A stretch of DNA of 64,000 nucleotides from Endozoicomonas ascidiicola (GTDB lineage Bacteria > Pseudomonadota > Gammaproteobacteria > Pseudomonadales > Endozoicomonadaceae): contig NZ_LUTV01000006.1 in assembly GCF_001646945.1 (NCBI RefSeq), positions 398,584 to 462,583 of the forward strand, in the 5' to 3' direction. Both the position numbers and the translations under genes were made by a program. Below, piece by piece: positions 8,668 to 16,551 of the stretch (within the stretch, counting starts at the first letter, position 1; each line of letters opens with the position of its first letter). The notes under the pieces are model-generated. The model saw only the letters and a program-made list of their open reading frames with translations. It was not told the DNA's origin and did not search any database.

Positions 8668-9534
8668 ATGACAGACCTATCCATTATCGACCCGCTCCCC
8701 CTCCACGACACACTGCTGCCGAAGTTTATTTATGGCACTGCCTGGAAAGAAGCGGCCACCAAAGACCTTACTCTAAAGGCCTTGGAAAATGGCTTTACCG
8801 CTATCGACACAGCCAACCAGAGAAAGCATTACTTCGAACAAGGCGTGGGTGAAGCACTGCAGCATTTTTACCACAGCAGCGGCACTAGCCGGGATCAACT
8901 TTTCCTTCAGAGCAAGTTTACTTACAAAGAAGGTCAGGATGAGCGGCTACCCTATGACGTTAGCGCCAGTTACACGACTCAGGTCGAACAGTCTTTCCTG
9001 TCGTCACTGGAACATTTGGGTACCGATTATCTGGACGCTTATTTGCTCCACGGTCCATCACAGCGGGAAGGGTTGAGCGAGCGGGATTTTGAAGTATGGG
9101 AAGCCATGGAGAGTTTCTATCGATCCGGGCACATCAAGCTGCTAGGCGTTAGCAATATGTCCCACGACCAGCTTGAATACCTGCAGACACGAGCCTCCAT
9201 TAAACCGATGCTGGTGCAAAATCGGTGTTTTGCCCATTCTGGCTGGGATACCCACGTACGTGAACTTTGCCTGCGCCACGGTATTCATTATCAGGGGTTT
9301 TCACTTCTAACCGCCAATACCGCAGTTTTTAAGCAACCTGACTTTCTAGCGATTATGCAACGAACTGGGTTAACTGCACCGCAGATCATTTTTCAGTTTG
9401 CTCTGAAAGTAGGCATGGTGGTGTTAACCGGTACGTCTAATGAAAAACATATGCAAGAGGATCTTCATTGTATGAAGATCCCATTGATGGATGAGGAAAT
9501 CATCACTATTGAACAATTAATGATGACAAAATAA
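8668..9534 (+). CDS. Aldo/keto reductase family protein
   Basis: A 288-residue NADPH-dependent carbonyl reductase. The start at 8668 is chosen because AGGGAGGA sits six to eight bases upstream; an upstream in-frame ATG at 8611 lacks such a site. Catalytic residues of the barrel are visible: Asp47 (AIDTAN), Tyr55 (KHYFEQGVGEAL) and a Lys in FLQSKF. The NADP-binding end is less canonical: the usual IPKS/IPG motif is replaced by VVLTGTSNEKHMQEDL. The substrate cannot be predicted. It is followed by a tRNA-Pro on the opposite strand. Confidence 0.85.
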   Translation: MTDLSIIDPLPLHDTLLPKFIYGTAWKEAATKDLTLKALENGFTAIDTANQRKHYFEQGVGEALQHFYHSSGTSRDQLFLQSKFTYKEGQDERLPYDVSASYTTQVEQSFLSSLEHLGTDYLDAYLLHGPSQREGLSERDFEVWEAMESFYRSGHIKLLGVSNMSHDQLEYLQTRASIKPMLVQNRCFAHSGWDTHVRELCLRHGIHYQGFSLLTANTAVFKQPDFLAIMQRTGLTAPQIIFQFALKVGMVVLTGTSNEKHMQEDLHCMKIPLMDEEIITIEQLMMTK

Positions 9535-9539
9535 CAGAC

Positions 9540-9566
9540 AAAAAAAAGCCGACGATGACGTCGGCT
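9540..9566 (-). terminator. Terminator of first tRNA-Pro
   Basis: Read on the minus strand, AGCCGACG (9566-9559) pairs with CGTCGGCT (9554-9547) across a 4-base loop and is followed by a run of seven to eight T. It lies just after the 3' end of the tRNA-Pro at 9576-9652. Confidence 0.8.
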
Positions 9567-9575
9567 AATCAAAAA

Positions 9576-9652
9576 TGGTCGGGGTAGAGAGATTCGAACT
9601 CCCGACATCCTGCTCCCAAAGCAGGCGCGCTACCAGACTGCGCTATACCCCG
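9576..9652 (-). tRNA. tRNA-Pro (anticodon UGG), copy 1
   Basis: A 77-nt cloverleaf on the minus strand: CGGGGTA acceptor, GCGC D-stem, CCTGC/GCAGG anticodon stem with loop TTTGGGA (anticodon TGG), TTCGAAT T-loop, and an encoded CCA. Identical in sequence to the copies at 9838 and 12763. Confidence 0.96.
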
Positions 9653-9802
9653 TAAGAGTGTCCCGGACAACATGTCGGCTGTACAACTTGATCAGCCTCC
9701 ATACCGGAACACAACATACTTTACTCGCTTACCGATTGATCCATTAGTCGCATCTTCCGAAGATTAATTTCGGCAAATACTCAGATCCGCTTACGGCTAA
9801 CT

Positions 9803-9829
9803 AAAAAAGCTCGCGTTACAGGCGAGCCT
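9803..9829 (-). terminator. Terminator of second tRNA-Pro
   Basis: On the minus strand GCTCGC (9827-9822) and GCGAGC (9814-9809) form a hairpin with a 7-base loop, followed by TTTTTT. It lies just downstream of the tRNA-Pro at 9838-9914. Confidence 0.75.
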
Positions 9830-9837
9830 TTAAAATC

Positions 9838-9914
9838 TGGTCGGGGTAGAGAGATTCGAACTCCCGACATCCTGCTCCCAAAGCAGGCGCGCTACCAGAC
9901 TGCGCTATACCCCG
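9838..9914 (-). tRNA. tRNA-Pro (anticodon UGG), copy 2
   Basis: 77-nt tRNA on the minus strand with anticodon TGG and encoded CCA, identical to copy 1. The 185 bp between copies 1 and 2 hold the copy 2 terminator and presumably the promoter of copy 1. Confidence 0.96.
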
Positions 9915-9980
9915 TTGATCACTGATTCATCGCTGAGCCAGTGGTCGGCAATTATGCGGATTTTCTGGTCGGCGTCAACA

Positions 9981-10544
9981 CTAATTAAGCAAAACCGATA
10001 ATTTTTCCTGAGACATGAACAAAACATCCTTCCGTGTCATGTCACTCACCGATGGAATTCGTGAGATATCCACATGGTGAAGATGGAGATAAGGATGACT
10101 CTGACGAAACTCCCTTAAATCCCCACGAGTCACAATCGGGCAAAACTTTTGCCCGAATTTGGTTTGGAACTGACGGGCAATCTGCTGAAACCCACTTTTA
10201 GCCGGCAGTAGAATTCGACGTTTCTGACTGTCACGTACCGAAATGTAAAACCCCTCTTTGCCAACACATTCTCCAGGTATCAGAAATATACCCGTCTGTT
10301 TGGCCGCAGAGAGATCAAGCTGCTGAATAGTCCAGAGATGTTCTGAGAAATCAGGCATGACCACCAGTTTCTCCCTCTGAGACGTTCCCCAGTACACACT
10401 GTACCTTCCGTATAAACTCTGAGCTCCCGGCGAATAAACGCACAATGCAGAGCTGAGTGAATCAAAAAAGTCTGCCGCCTTTTTTTGCTGGCTGAATCTG
10501 GAAAGACTCCAGATCACTGTTTTTTGATGGTCAATTGTGCTCAT
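9981..10544 (-). CDS. Hypothetical protein, orphan
   Basis: A 187-residue protein that I do not recognise. It has no signal peptide or membrane segment. The sequence is mixed alpha/beta in character and rich in Ser, Gln and aromatic residues, with a histidine cluster (HPYLHLHHVD, about 150-160) and a KDVLFMSQEKLSVLLN C-terminus. It lies between tRNA-Pro copies 2 and 3, a segment that looks accessory. The open frame and its clean length support a real gene, but no Shine-Dalgarno stands out. Confidence 0.55.
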   Translation of the reverse strand: MSTIDHQKTVIWSLSRFSQQKKAADFFDSLSSALCVYSPGAQSLYGRYSVYWGTSQREKLVVMPDFSEHLWTIQQLDLSAAKQTGIFLIPGECVGKEGFYISVRDSQKRRILLPAKSGFQQIARQFQTKFGQKFCPIVTRGDLREFRQSHPYLHLHHVDISRIPSVSDMTRKDVLFMSQEKLSVLLN

Positions 10545-11038
10545 AATTTTTTGTGAACTTCATCACATAATCATATTAAAACGGATCATAACAGCAAAAA
10601 AACTAACGTCCTAATCCAAATGGACCAGTCCGCTGTAATTTTTTCAAGATTATGAAAGCTGTTCATCATTTATTCAGACAACATGCATAAATACTGCGCT
10701 CAGAATCACATGATTAACCCTAAGTGATGAGACAACTCTCTCTTCCTTGGATCAGAATACGGCGCCATTAACGATGACAATTGAGAAATATGACCTTTAA
10801 AACCGCATGCTCCGATAGGACAAACTGACACCCTAAAGGAATCCTAGCGACTCTTAGCCTCCCAAGCTCAGCGCATTATGGAGACAGATGATCGGTAAAC
10901 ACAATAGTCTCCAAGAGACTGTTTACCCGAAAAGCGAACCTCGTCAAAACCTAAAAAGCAAAAATACTAACGGGTTCCGCTTTATGAACACTGACAAACA
11001 GAGTCGACTATAGAATCTGACGCGGTCACTGCCTGAAG
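10545..11038. other. Non-coding stretch between orphan gene and aldose dehydrogenase
   Basis: No convincing gene is seen in these 494 bases. One structured site is visible at 10894-10927: GGTAAAC, five unpaired bases, AGTCTC, loop CAA, GAGACT, GTTTACC. It has no T tract, so it is not an intrinsic terminator; an operator or a remnant of a mobile element end is possible. Confidence 0.4.
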
Positions 11039-12115
11039 TTAAAATGATTCCAATAAGAAAACCTTACCGCTGTCCGTGGAAAAATAAAGATAACCATCAG
11101 GACTGACAGCAATGTCTCTTATGCGCTCACCCAAATCTGCCATCAATCATTGAGATTCAGAGAGCCTGCTCTCATCAGTAGAGACAACATTAATATGCGT
11201 TAATTTTAATGCACCGGCTAAAAAATGATTATTGAGTTCAGGGTATTGGTCGCCCCGATAAAGCATCAAATTACCGGGCGCAATGGAAGGAATATAAACC
11301 AGCTTCGGATCCTCCATCTCGGGCAGCGAAATTGCATCACCCACATTGATTGGCCCCCAATATTCTTTTCCGTGGGAAACTGTCGCCCAGCCGTAGTTCG
11401 CACCTTTTTTAATGAGGTTAATTTCATCACCCCCTCTTGGTCCATGTTCAATGGACCAGAGCTGCCTGGTTGGTTCGTCGTAAAAAAGCCCCTGAGGATT
11501 TCGGTGGCCGTAGCTCCACATTTCTGCCAACCCTTCCGCTTTTTGAAACGGATTATCGTCAGGAACTGAACCATCAAGGTTAAGGCGCAAGATAGAACCC
11601 GCATGGGTGTTTTTATCCTGACCATTCTCGCGCTCACCCCGGTCACCAATGGAGAAAAAGACATACCCATCCGCAAACGCTATTCGACTACCAAAGTGAC
11701 GCCCCGTGCTTGATACCGCATCAGCAACGAATAACTCCTGCCACTGGCTTAACTGATTGTTTTCTACATGCGCACGAGCCAATGCCACCGTTGTGCCCTT
11801 AGCCGTTTGCTTGCTATAGGTGAAATAAAGTAGTGGCCTTTCAGGGTCACTGTCAGGCGCCAGCGCCACATCAAGCAAGCCACCCTGCCCATGATCATCC
11901 ACCGAGTTAACGACAAAAAGCGTTTGCCTTAACCCAGTGTGAATATTGAGGAGAGTAACAGTGCCATTCTTTTCGTTGATGACCACTCGCTCCGAATCCA
12001 GAAACTCGATTGCCCATGGTATACGAAAACCCTCGGCTATTTGCCGTGCACGATATTCAGCGGAGTAAGCGGCAGTTGTCAGGCAACTGAGTAGGATAAT
12101 TATTATTGCTTTCAT
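11039..12115 (-). pseudogene. PQQ-dependent aldose sugar dehydrogenase (YliI-like), interrupted by in-frame TGA
   Basis: A secreted six-bladed beta-propeller that would oxidise aldose sugars in the periplasm with PQQ as cofactor. The frame opens with a signal peptide (residues 1-18) and keeps the family motifs: a GRHFGSRIAF block, GHRNPQGL, and EHGPRGGDEINLI with the loop that binds PQQ and calcium. After 322 codons a TGA (11149-11147) follows SESQ. The same frame then continues without a shift through LMADLGERIRDIAVSPDG to a TAA at 11041-11039, which is exactly the end of normal family members. One base change at an Arg codon (CGA to TGA) would explain it. The protein made would lose about 36 residues of the last blade. 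Either recent inactivation or a tolerated truncation. Confidence 0.75.
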
Positions 12116-12249
12116 GTTTTATTCCAGTGAGCCCATCAGCATCACTGGAAATCTAACACGATAATACATTAACTGTCAGGAGAGCAGCGATAAGGAAAAC
12201 GCTATGCGGCATCACTGCTTCCACTTAAAAATCGAGTTAATTGTATCAG

Positions 12250-12489
12250 CTAACGCTGAAAGCCATTATTAAACGCATTCACTTCTCGGTCATGCTGAAC
12301 GGGAATAACCGCCGGCTCCTTGAAGTACTGACTTTCAACCCAATCCACTGCAACCTGAAAGGCCTGCTCGCCATAAGCCGCAAAACTGAAACGACGGGAC
12401 AATCTTTTTCCAAGACCATTGACCGCCGCGCTGTATGCCTGCCATCCTGCTTGCCCATCACTGAGCGTATATTTTTCAATTTTCATCAT
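12250..12489 (-). CDS. Small AP2-like domain protein
   Basis: A 79-residue protein. Its core (GWQAYSAAVNGLGKRLSRRFSF then AAYGEQAFQVAVDWVES) resembles the three-strand-plus-helix AP2/integrase-type DNA-binding domain, in which a WQAY/WRA strand leads to a RFSF strand and a GEQAFQLA helix. That would make it a DNA-binding protein, but the match is by eye and the Shine-Dalgarno is weak. Its neighbours are a decaying aldose dehydrogenase and tRNA-Pro copy 3, so it may be a remnant of a mobile element. Confidence 0.45.
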   Translation of the reverse strand: MMKIEKYTLSDGQAGWQAYSAAVNGLGKRLSRRFSFAAYGEQAFQVAVDWVESQYFKEPAVIPVQHDREVNAFNNGFQR

Positions 12490-12762
12490 AGCCAGAGGCC
12501 AAACTCAATTCTTATTGATAGTGACTGCGATTTGTCATGAGCGTTCAGAGTACTCAGGCTCTGTTACAACTTGATGACCGTCTCACATAATTTAAAGGTG
12601 GGTGATTATTAACCAGATGCAGGTATCGCACATTGATACGTACCAATACTTATTAACAACAATTCTATCGCAAACTGCAATAATGAAACTGCGAGGGCAA
12701 AGAAAAAATAAAACCAGAAAGAAAGGTAACGACAGGAGAGATAAAAACAACAAAAGGGAAAA

Positions 12763-12839
12763 TGGTCGGGGTAGAGAGATTCGAACTCCCGACATCCTGC
12801 TCCCAAAGCAGGCGCGCTACCAGACTGCGCTATACCCCG
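12763..12839 (-). tRNA. tRNA-Pro (anticodon UGG), copy 3
   Basis: 77-nt tRNA on the minus strand, identical over its full length to the copies at 9576 and 9838, about 2.9 kb away from them. The downstream flank differs from those of the other copies. Confidence 0.96.
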
Positions 12840-12967
12840 TAAGACGACGACTATCTTATTGTTTTTGATGGATATGTCAACAGTAGAATCAGATAATAAC
12901 TGATTCCACATAATTGCCACACACATCCATCATAGGCCGATAAGAGCCGCAAATGCGGCATCCATCA

Positions 12968-14329
12968 CTAAGAAGCTCGAAGCTTGCGACACTTCTTCAA
13001 GGTTTCAGCAATCATAAATGCCAATTCCAAAGCCTGATCTGCATTAAGCCTTGGATCACAATGGGTGTGATAACGGTTACCCAAATGATCTTCGGTGACC
13101 GTTCTCGCACCACCGACACATTCAGTGACATTCTGCCCCGTCATTTCAAAATGAACACCGCCGGCATAAGTCCCTTCCGCCTGATGTACGGCAAAAAACT
13201 GCTCGACTTCTGCAAGAATGCTAGACACTTCACGGGTCTTATAACCATTACTGGCTTTATAGGTGTTGCCATGCATTGGATCGCAACTCCAGAGCACATG
13301 CCGTCCTTCCCGTTCAACCGCCTGCAACAATGCTGGCAGACCTTTCTCAACATTATCAGCTCCCATACGAACAATGACGTTTAACTTGCCAGGTTCGTTT
13401 TCCGGGTTGATAAGGTCAATCAACTGAATCAGCTCATCCGGATTCAATGTTGGGCCCGCTTTTAACCCAATCGGGTTTTGAATACCGCGCACGTACTCTA
13501 CATGACCACCATCCACCTGACGGGTACGATCCCCTACCCAAAGCATATGAGCAGAACAGTCATACCAGTTGCCAGACAAACTATCACGGCGGGTCAGTGC
13601 CTGTTCGTAAGGTAGAAGCAGTGCTTCATGGGAGGTATAGAAAGACGTTTCACGAATGGTTGACGCGTTTTCAGCGGAAATCCCACAAGCCCGCATAAAG
13701 CCCAATGTTTCATCAATTCGATCCGCCAGATTTGTATACTGCTCGGATTGTGGGCTGCTGGAAATAAAGTCCAGATTCCAGGCGTGGACTTGCTCAAGTG
13801 AGGCCAAGCCTCCCTGGGCAAATGCACGAATCAAATTGAGCGTAGACGCTGCCTGATGATAAGCCTGCAACATTCTCTCAGGATCAGGCGTGCGGGATTG
13901 CGCCGAAAATTCCATGCCGTTGATGATGTCGCCCCGATAAATAGGCAGCTCAACACCATCAACAGTTTCTGTGCCAGAGGATCTTGGCTTGGCAAACTGC
14001 CCGGCCATTCGCCCGACTTTAATCACCGGACAAGCTGCGCCAAACGTCAGCGCAACCGCCATCTGCATCATGACCTTAAACGTGTCGCGAATATTGACCG
14101 CAGAAAACTCAAGGAAGCTTTCAGCGCAATCACCGCCTTGCAGCAGAAACGCCTTACCTGCCGTAGCATCCGCAAAACGGCTCTTCAGCTCATTAACTTC
14201 TCCCGCAAACACCAGAGGCGGCATCGCAGCCAGCCTGTTTTCGACTTGTGTCAGCTTTTCCTGATCGGGATACTCTGGCAGCTGGAGCAAAGGCATGCTT
14301 CTCCAACTATCCACATTCCATGATGTCAT
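12968..14329 (-). CDS. 3-deoxy-7-phosphoheptulonate (DAHP) synthase, class II
   Basis: Condenses phosphoenolpyruvate and erythrose 4-phosphate, the first step of the shikimate pathway. At 453 residues it fits the plant/mycobacterial-type class II enzymes rather than AroF/G/H. Visible family blocks: [34 protein letters not shown], the [15 protein letters not shown] segment, [25 protein letters not shown], and [11 protein letters not shown] with the metal ligands; the C-terminal [15 protein letters not shown] follows. It is transcribed alone toward tRNA-Pro copy 3. A weak hairpin (GCCGC/GCGGC around 12946-12959) may help termination. Confidence 0.95.
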   Translation of the reverse strand: MTSWNVDSWRSMPLLQLPEYPDQEKLTQVENRLAAMPPLVFAGEVNELKSRFADATAGKAFLLQGGDCAESFLEFSAVNIRDTFKVMMQMAVALTFGAACPVIKVGRMAGQFAKPRSSGTETVDGVELPIYRGDIINGMEFSAQSRTPDPERMLQAYHQAASTLNLIRAFAQGGLASLEQVHAWNLDFISSSPQSEQYTNLADRIDETLGFMRACGISAENASTIRETSFYTSHEALLLPYEQALTRRDSLSGNWYDCSAHMLWVGDRTRQVDGGHVEYVRGIQNPIGLKAGPTLNPDELIQLIDLINPENEPGKLNVIVRMGADNVEKGLPALLQAVEREGRHVLWSCDPMHGNTYKASNGYKTREVSSILAEVEQFFAVHQAEGTYAGGVHFEMTGQNVTECVGGARTVTEDHLGNRYHTHCDPRLNADQALELAFMIAETLKKCRKLRAS

Positions 14330-14605
14330 TCAATCACCAGCTTATTTCACGCATTGATTGAGCCTAATTCTACCTTAAGAACATGGGTAAAGCGCACTAA
14401 ATACTTATGCCGTGACCGGTATACTATCGTTTGAATGATCTTTCGCTACGGCTCTATGAATCTGCGGGTCCTTAAGCCCTTCCTCAAATCAGTTAAACGA
14501 AGCTTGAAGGTAGCTTTAAGCCCCCTGCTTGAACATATAGAACCACACAAATTTGACCAATTTGAGAAAAATTCACCCTTCCAATATTTACAGCTCGAAG
14601 CAGTT
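14330..14605. other. Intergenic region upstream of the ilvM-like leader
   Basis: Divergent spacer between the DAHP synthase gene and the attenuator leader. A 59-codon open frame at 14435-14614 is present, but it has no Shine-Dalgarno and no recognisable protein features, so I do not call it a gene. It presumably holds the promoter of the DAHP synthase gene. Confidence 0.4.
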
Positions 14606-14634
14606 TTGCTATAAGTTCACCTGCTTATTTTATA
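14606..14634 (+). promoter_or_regulatory. Possible promoter of the attenuator leader
   Basis: TTGCTA (14606-14611) and TTTATA (14629-14634) are 17 bases apart, a reasonable sigma-70 arrangement. Transcription would start near 14641, about 13 bases before the leader peptide ATG. Judged by eye only; an alternative -10 is TATAAG at 14631. Confidence 0.3.
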
Positions 14635-14653
14635 AGTAGTAGTACATAGACAA

Positions 14654-14731
14654 ATGATTCTTTCTCAGATTTTCATGACGATTATTAAACTCGGCAAAAT
14701 TATGATGTGCCGAGGGGGATCTCGTGGCTAG
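14654..14731 (+). CDS. Putative Ile-rich attenuator leader peptide
   Basis: A 25-codon frame that begins with ATG ATT and ends with TAG at 14729-14731. Five of 25 residues are Ile (2, 6, 10, 11, 16), all ATT, including the pair MTIIK; Leu occurs at 3 and 13. The Ile-Ile codons (14681-14686) come just before the first hairpin and the stop codon lies just beyond the 5' arm of the predicted antiterminator. This is the geometry of ilv/leu leader peptides. No strong Shine-Dalgarno is visible, which is the main weakness. Its sequence is not known to me; the role is inferred from position and codon content. Confidence 0.45.
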   Translation: MILSQIFMTIIKLGKIMMCRGGSRG

Positions 14732-14783
14732 CTGAAAAGCAAAAAACGAGCCCCCGCACCTTCAACGGTCCGGGGGCTTTTTT
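14690..14783 (+). promoter_or_regulatory. Transcription attenuator (mutually exclusive hairpins)
   Basis: Three pairings are visible. First, a pause hairpin CTCGGCA (14690-14696) with TGCCGAG (14708-14714). Second, an antiterminator in which GGGGG-at-CTCGT (14714-14725) pairs with ACGAGCCCCC (14746-14755). Third, a terminator GCCCCCG-c-ACC (14750-14760) with GGT-c-CGGGGGC (14767-14777), followed by TTTTTT. The second uses bases needed by both the first and the third. It controls the ilvM-like gene 20 bases downstream. A riboswitch or stand-alone small RNA is the alternative reading. Confidence 0.6.
14750..14783 (+). terminator. Intrinsic terminator within the ilvM-like leader
   Basis: A perfect 10-bp G+C-rich stem with one symmetrical c/c mismatch, loop TTCAAC, then six T. 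It lies upstream of, not after, the gene at 14804, so read-through must be conditional. Confidence 0.85.
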
Positions 14784-14803
14784 ATGTATAAAGGTATAAA
14801 AGC

Positions 14804-15055
14804 GTGAACGAACTGAATCTTCGACTGACCACTGTTAACGACCCATCATGCCTTGAGCAGGTTCTCCATGGCAGCAGCGAAAATGGCTTGCACCTGAAGA
14901 GCTTTGCCGCAGAGCTGAACCACGACAAAAATCAGTACGAAATTAAAATGTGTGTTTGCGGCTTCACCCATCAGCACCAGATTGTGGGATGGTTAGCGCA
15001 ACAGGAATATATTCGCGAACTGAGCCCGTTAAAATCGGCGACTGGGCTCGTATGA
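14804..15055 (+). CDS. ACT-domain protein resembling acetolactate synthase small subunit IlvM
   Basis: An 83-residue protein, close in size to IlvM (87). Its pattern, DPSCLEQVLHGSSENGLHLKS followed by an amphipathic strand (YEIKMCVCG) and HQIVGWLAQQ helix, follows the beta-alpha-beta-beta-alpha-beta ACT fold of the IlvM regulatory subunit. GTG is the start, with AAGG nine bases upstream. IlvM binds and stabilises the valine-insensitive acetolactate synthase IlvG, but no large subunit is adjacent: sseA follows on the other strand. It would therefore act with an enzyme encoded elsewhere, or as a free-standing ACT protein. The upstream Ile-rich attenuator supports a branched-chain amino acid link. 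Confidence 0.6.
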   Translation: MNELNLRLTTVNDPSCLEQVLHGSSENGLHLKSFAAELNHDKNQYEIKMCVCGFTHQHQIVGWLAQQEYIRELSPLKSATGLV

Positions 15056-15067
15056 ATTTATGATTTT

Positions 15068-15910
15068 CTAACCTCGGGCAACAGGTCGTTCCGGGTTAGT
15101 AATCCATTCACTCCATGAGCCGGAATATAGTACAGCACCATGAAGGCCTGCGTACTCCATGGCCAGAATATTGTGGCAGGCCGTTACTCCGGAGCCACAA
15201 TAGAAGACAAGGCTGGCACTTCCAGTTGTGAGTGATGAGAAAATTTCATTCAGCTGTTCAGGCGGCAAAAAACGTCCATCGTCGTTCAGGTTATCGGTAA
15301 AGGGATGGCAAGTAGCACCGGGAATATGGCCAGCGATAGGGTCTATACTTTCTTCTTCACCCCTGAAACGTTCGTGGGCTCGAGCATCCACCAGTGGGTT
15401 AAGAAGGCCGCCACTGACTATTTGCGCTTGCAGGTCGTCAGCAGAGATCACCGGCATATGACCGGTAGTCAGGTGATTAAGTACAGGAATCGTTTCAGAA
15501 GTATCTGCGGTCACTGGATAACGACCACCCAACCAAGCTTTCATACCTCCATGAAGCACGGACACATGCCTCAAACCGGCCCAACGCAGCAACCACCAGG
15601 CTCTTGCAGCCATGGCATGCCCGCCATCATCGTAAACGACAATTTGTGAGCTCTCTGTGATCCCCCACCGACTCAGCGTTTCCAGCCAATCAGAAGATTC
15701 TGGTAAAGGGTGCCGGCCGGTTTTACCCGGGATGATGTCACCGGATAGGTCTTTTTCCAGATCCGCATAAATCGCTCCGGGGATATGTCCTTGGTCATAC
15801 ATCACCCGGCCAAGCTTTATATCTGCAAGACTAAAGCGCGCATCAAGCACCACCAATTGCTCATCATTGAGCAGCGTTGCCAACATTTCAGGCTCGATTA
15901 ACAGAGTCAT
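15068..15910 (-). CDS. sseA: 3-mercaptopyruvate/thiosulfate sulfurtransferase (tandem rhodanese)
   Basis: A 280-residue protein with two rhodanese domains (about 1-140 and 155-280). Only the C-terminal domain has the catalytic cysteine, Cys238 in CGSGVTAC, and that loop is the mercaptopyruvate sulfurtransferase type rather than the CRKGVTA of thiosulfate sulfurtransferases. It transfers sulfur from 3-mercaptopyruvate to thiols or cyanide. Length equals E. coli SseA (281). It is convergent with the ilvM-like gene, 12 bases apart. Confidence 0.92.
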   Translation of the reverse strand: MTLLIEPEMLATLLNDEQLVVLDARFSLADIKLGRVMYDQGHIPGAIYADLEKDLSGDIIPGKTGRHPLPESSDWLETLSRWGITESSQIVVYDDGGHAMAARAWWLLRWAGLRHVSVLHGGMKAWLGGRYPVTADTSETIPVLNHLTTGHMPVISADDLQAQIVSGGLLNPLVDARAHERFRGEEESIDPIAGHIPGATCHPFTDNLNDDGRFLPPEQLNEIFSSLTTGSASLVFYCGSGVTACHNILAMEYAGLHGAVLYSGSWSEWITNPERPVARG

Positions 15911-16066
15911 CGCCTTACCTCAGGATCGACCATTAATGATTCATGACCGGACAATGACACAGTAAAAAAAACATGCGTGGTTTGCAAGAAACGAGGTCAG
16001 AATTGACCATGGTTATTGTCATTAAAACGTTGTGACAGAGGGGAAACAGGAAAGAGTAAGGTAAAA

Positions 16067-16103
16067 CCCACCAGCAGAACTGGTGGGATCACATCCATGT
16101 GAT
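16067..16103. repeat. Two abutting perfect hairpins
   Basis: CCCACCAG-cagaa-CTGGTGGG (16067-16087) directly followed by ATCACAT-cc-ATGTGAT (16088-16103). There is no T tract on either strand. They lie in the 284-bp spacer between sseA and the small membrane protein gene; nothing else is seen in that spacer. Confidence 0.5.
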
Positions 16104-16194
16104 CAGTGCGTCCTTGCACTATCTACGTTACCAGTCAGCAAGATTGAGAAACAGTCGACATTTTCACCAATTGACGTGAGACATATCTCACAAC

Positions 16195-16506
16195 TCATTC
16201 ATTTACCTTTGACGTTTTATCCACAATCTGATCATTACGTATGACTTTTTCAGAAAGCAGGTTTGTAAGCTCATCCTCTTCCGGCTCTACCAAAATAATG
16301 CGGGTTTCATCGGCTAACTCATCAAACTCAAGTTCAGGAAAGTTTTTTTCTCCCTCAAGATCAGACACTTCACCATCGTCTTCTACAGAGATCACCTCAG
16401 ACAGCGGCAGCTCTTGAACCTCTTCACTGCCGGAGAACAGCAACCAACCTGCTACGCCAACCATTAGCACGGCAACTAATAATGCGACGACTGTTTTGCC
16501 TCCCAT
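16195..16506 (-). CDS. Small membrane-anchored acidic protein, hypothetical
   Basis: A 103-residue protein with one N-terminal membrane helix (about residues 5-24, TVVALLVAVLMVGVAGWLLF) after two Lys/Arg positions, then a strongly acidic, probably extended domain (many Glu and Asp, about residues 28-90). The topology suggests a short cytoplasmic end and a periplasmic acidic tail. The ATG at 16506 is chosen because AAGGAG lies seven bases upstream; an in-frame GTG two codons earlier overlaps that site. I do not recognise the family. It is 45 bases downstream of the glycine-zipper lipoprotein gene and may be co-transcribed. Confidence 0.6.
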   Translation of the reverse strand: MGGKTVVALLVAVLMVGVAGWLLFSGSEEVQELPLSEVISVEDDGEVSDLEGEKNFPELEFDELADETRIILVEPEEDELTNLLSEKVIRNDQIVDKTSKVNE

Positions 16507-16551
16507 CCTCACTCTCCTTCTTAAGAACTACCGATTTAAGAACTGCCGATA

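Noticed and set aside
11147..11149. TGA as selenocysteine codon in the aldose dehydrogenase
   Set aside because: The family normally has Arg here and no redox role is known at this place; a nonsense change explains it more simply.
14435..14614. A 59-codon open frame upstream of the attenuator
   Set aside because: No Shine-Dalgarno, no recognisable composition or domain, and it overlaps the likely promoter of the leader; probably chance.
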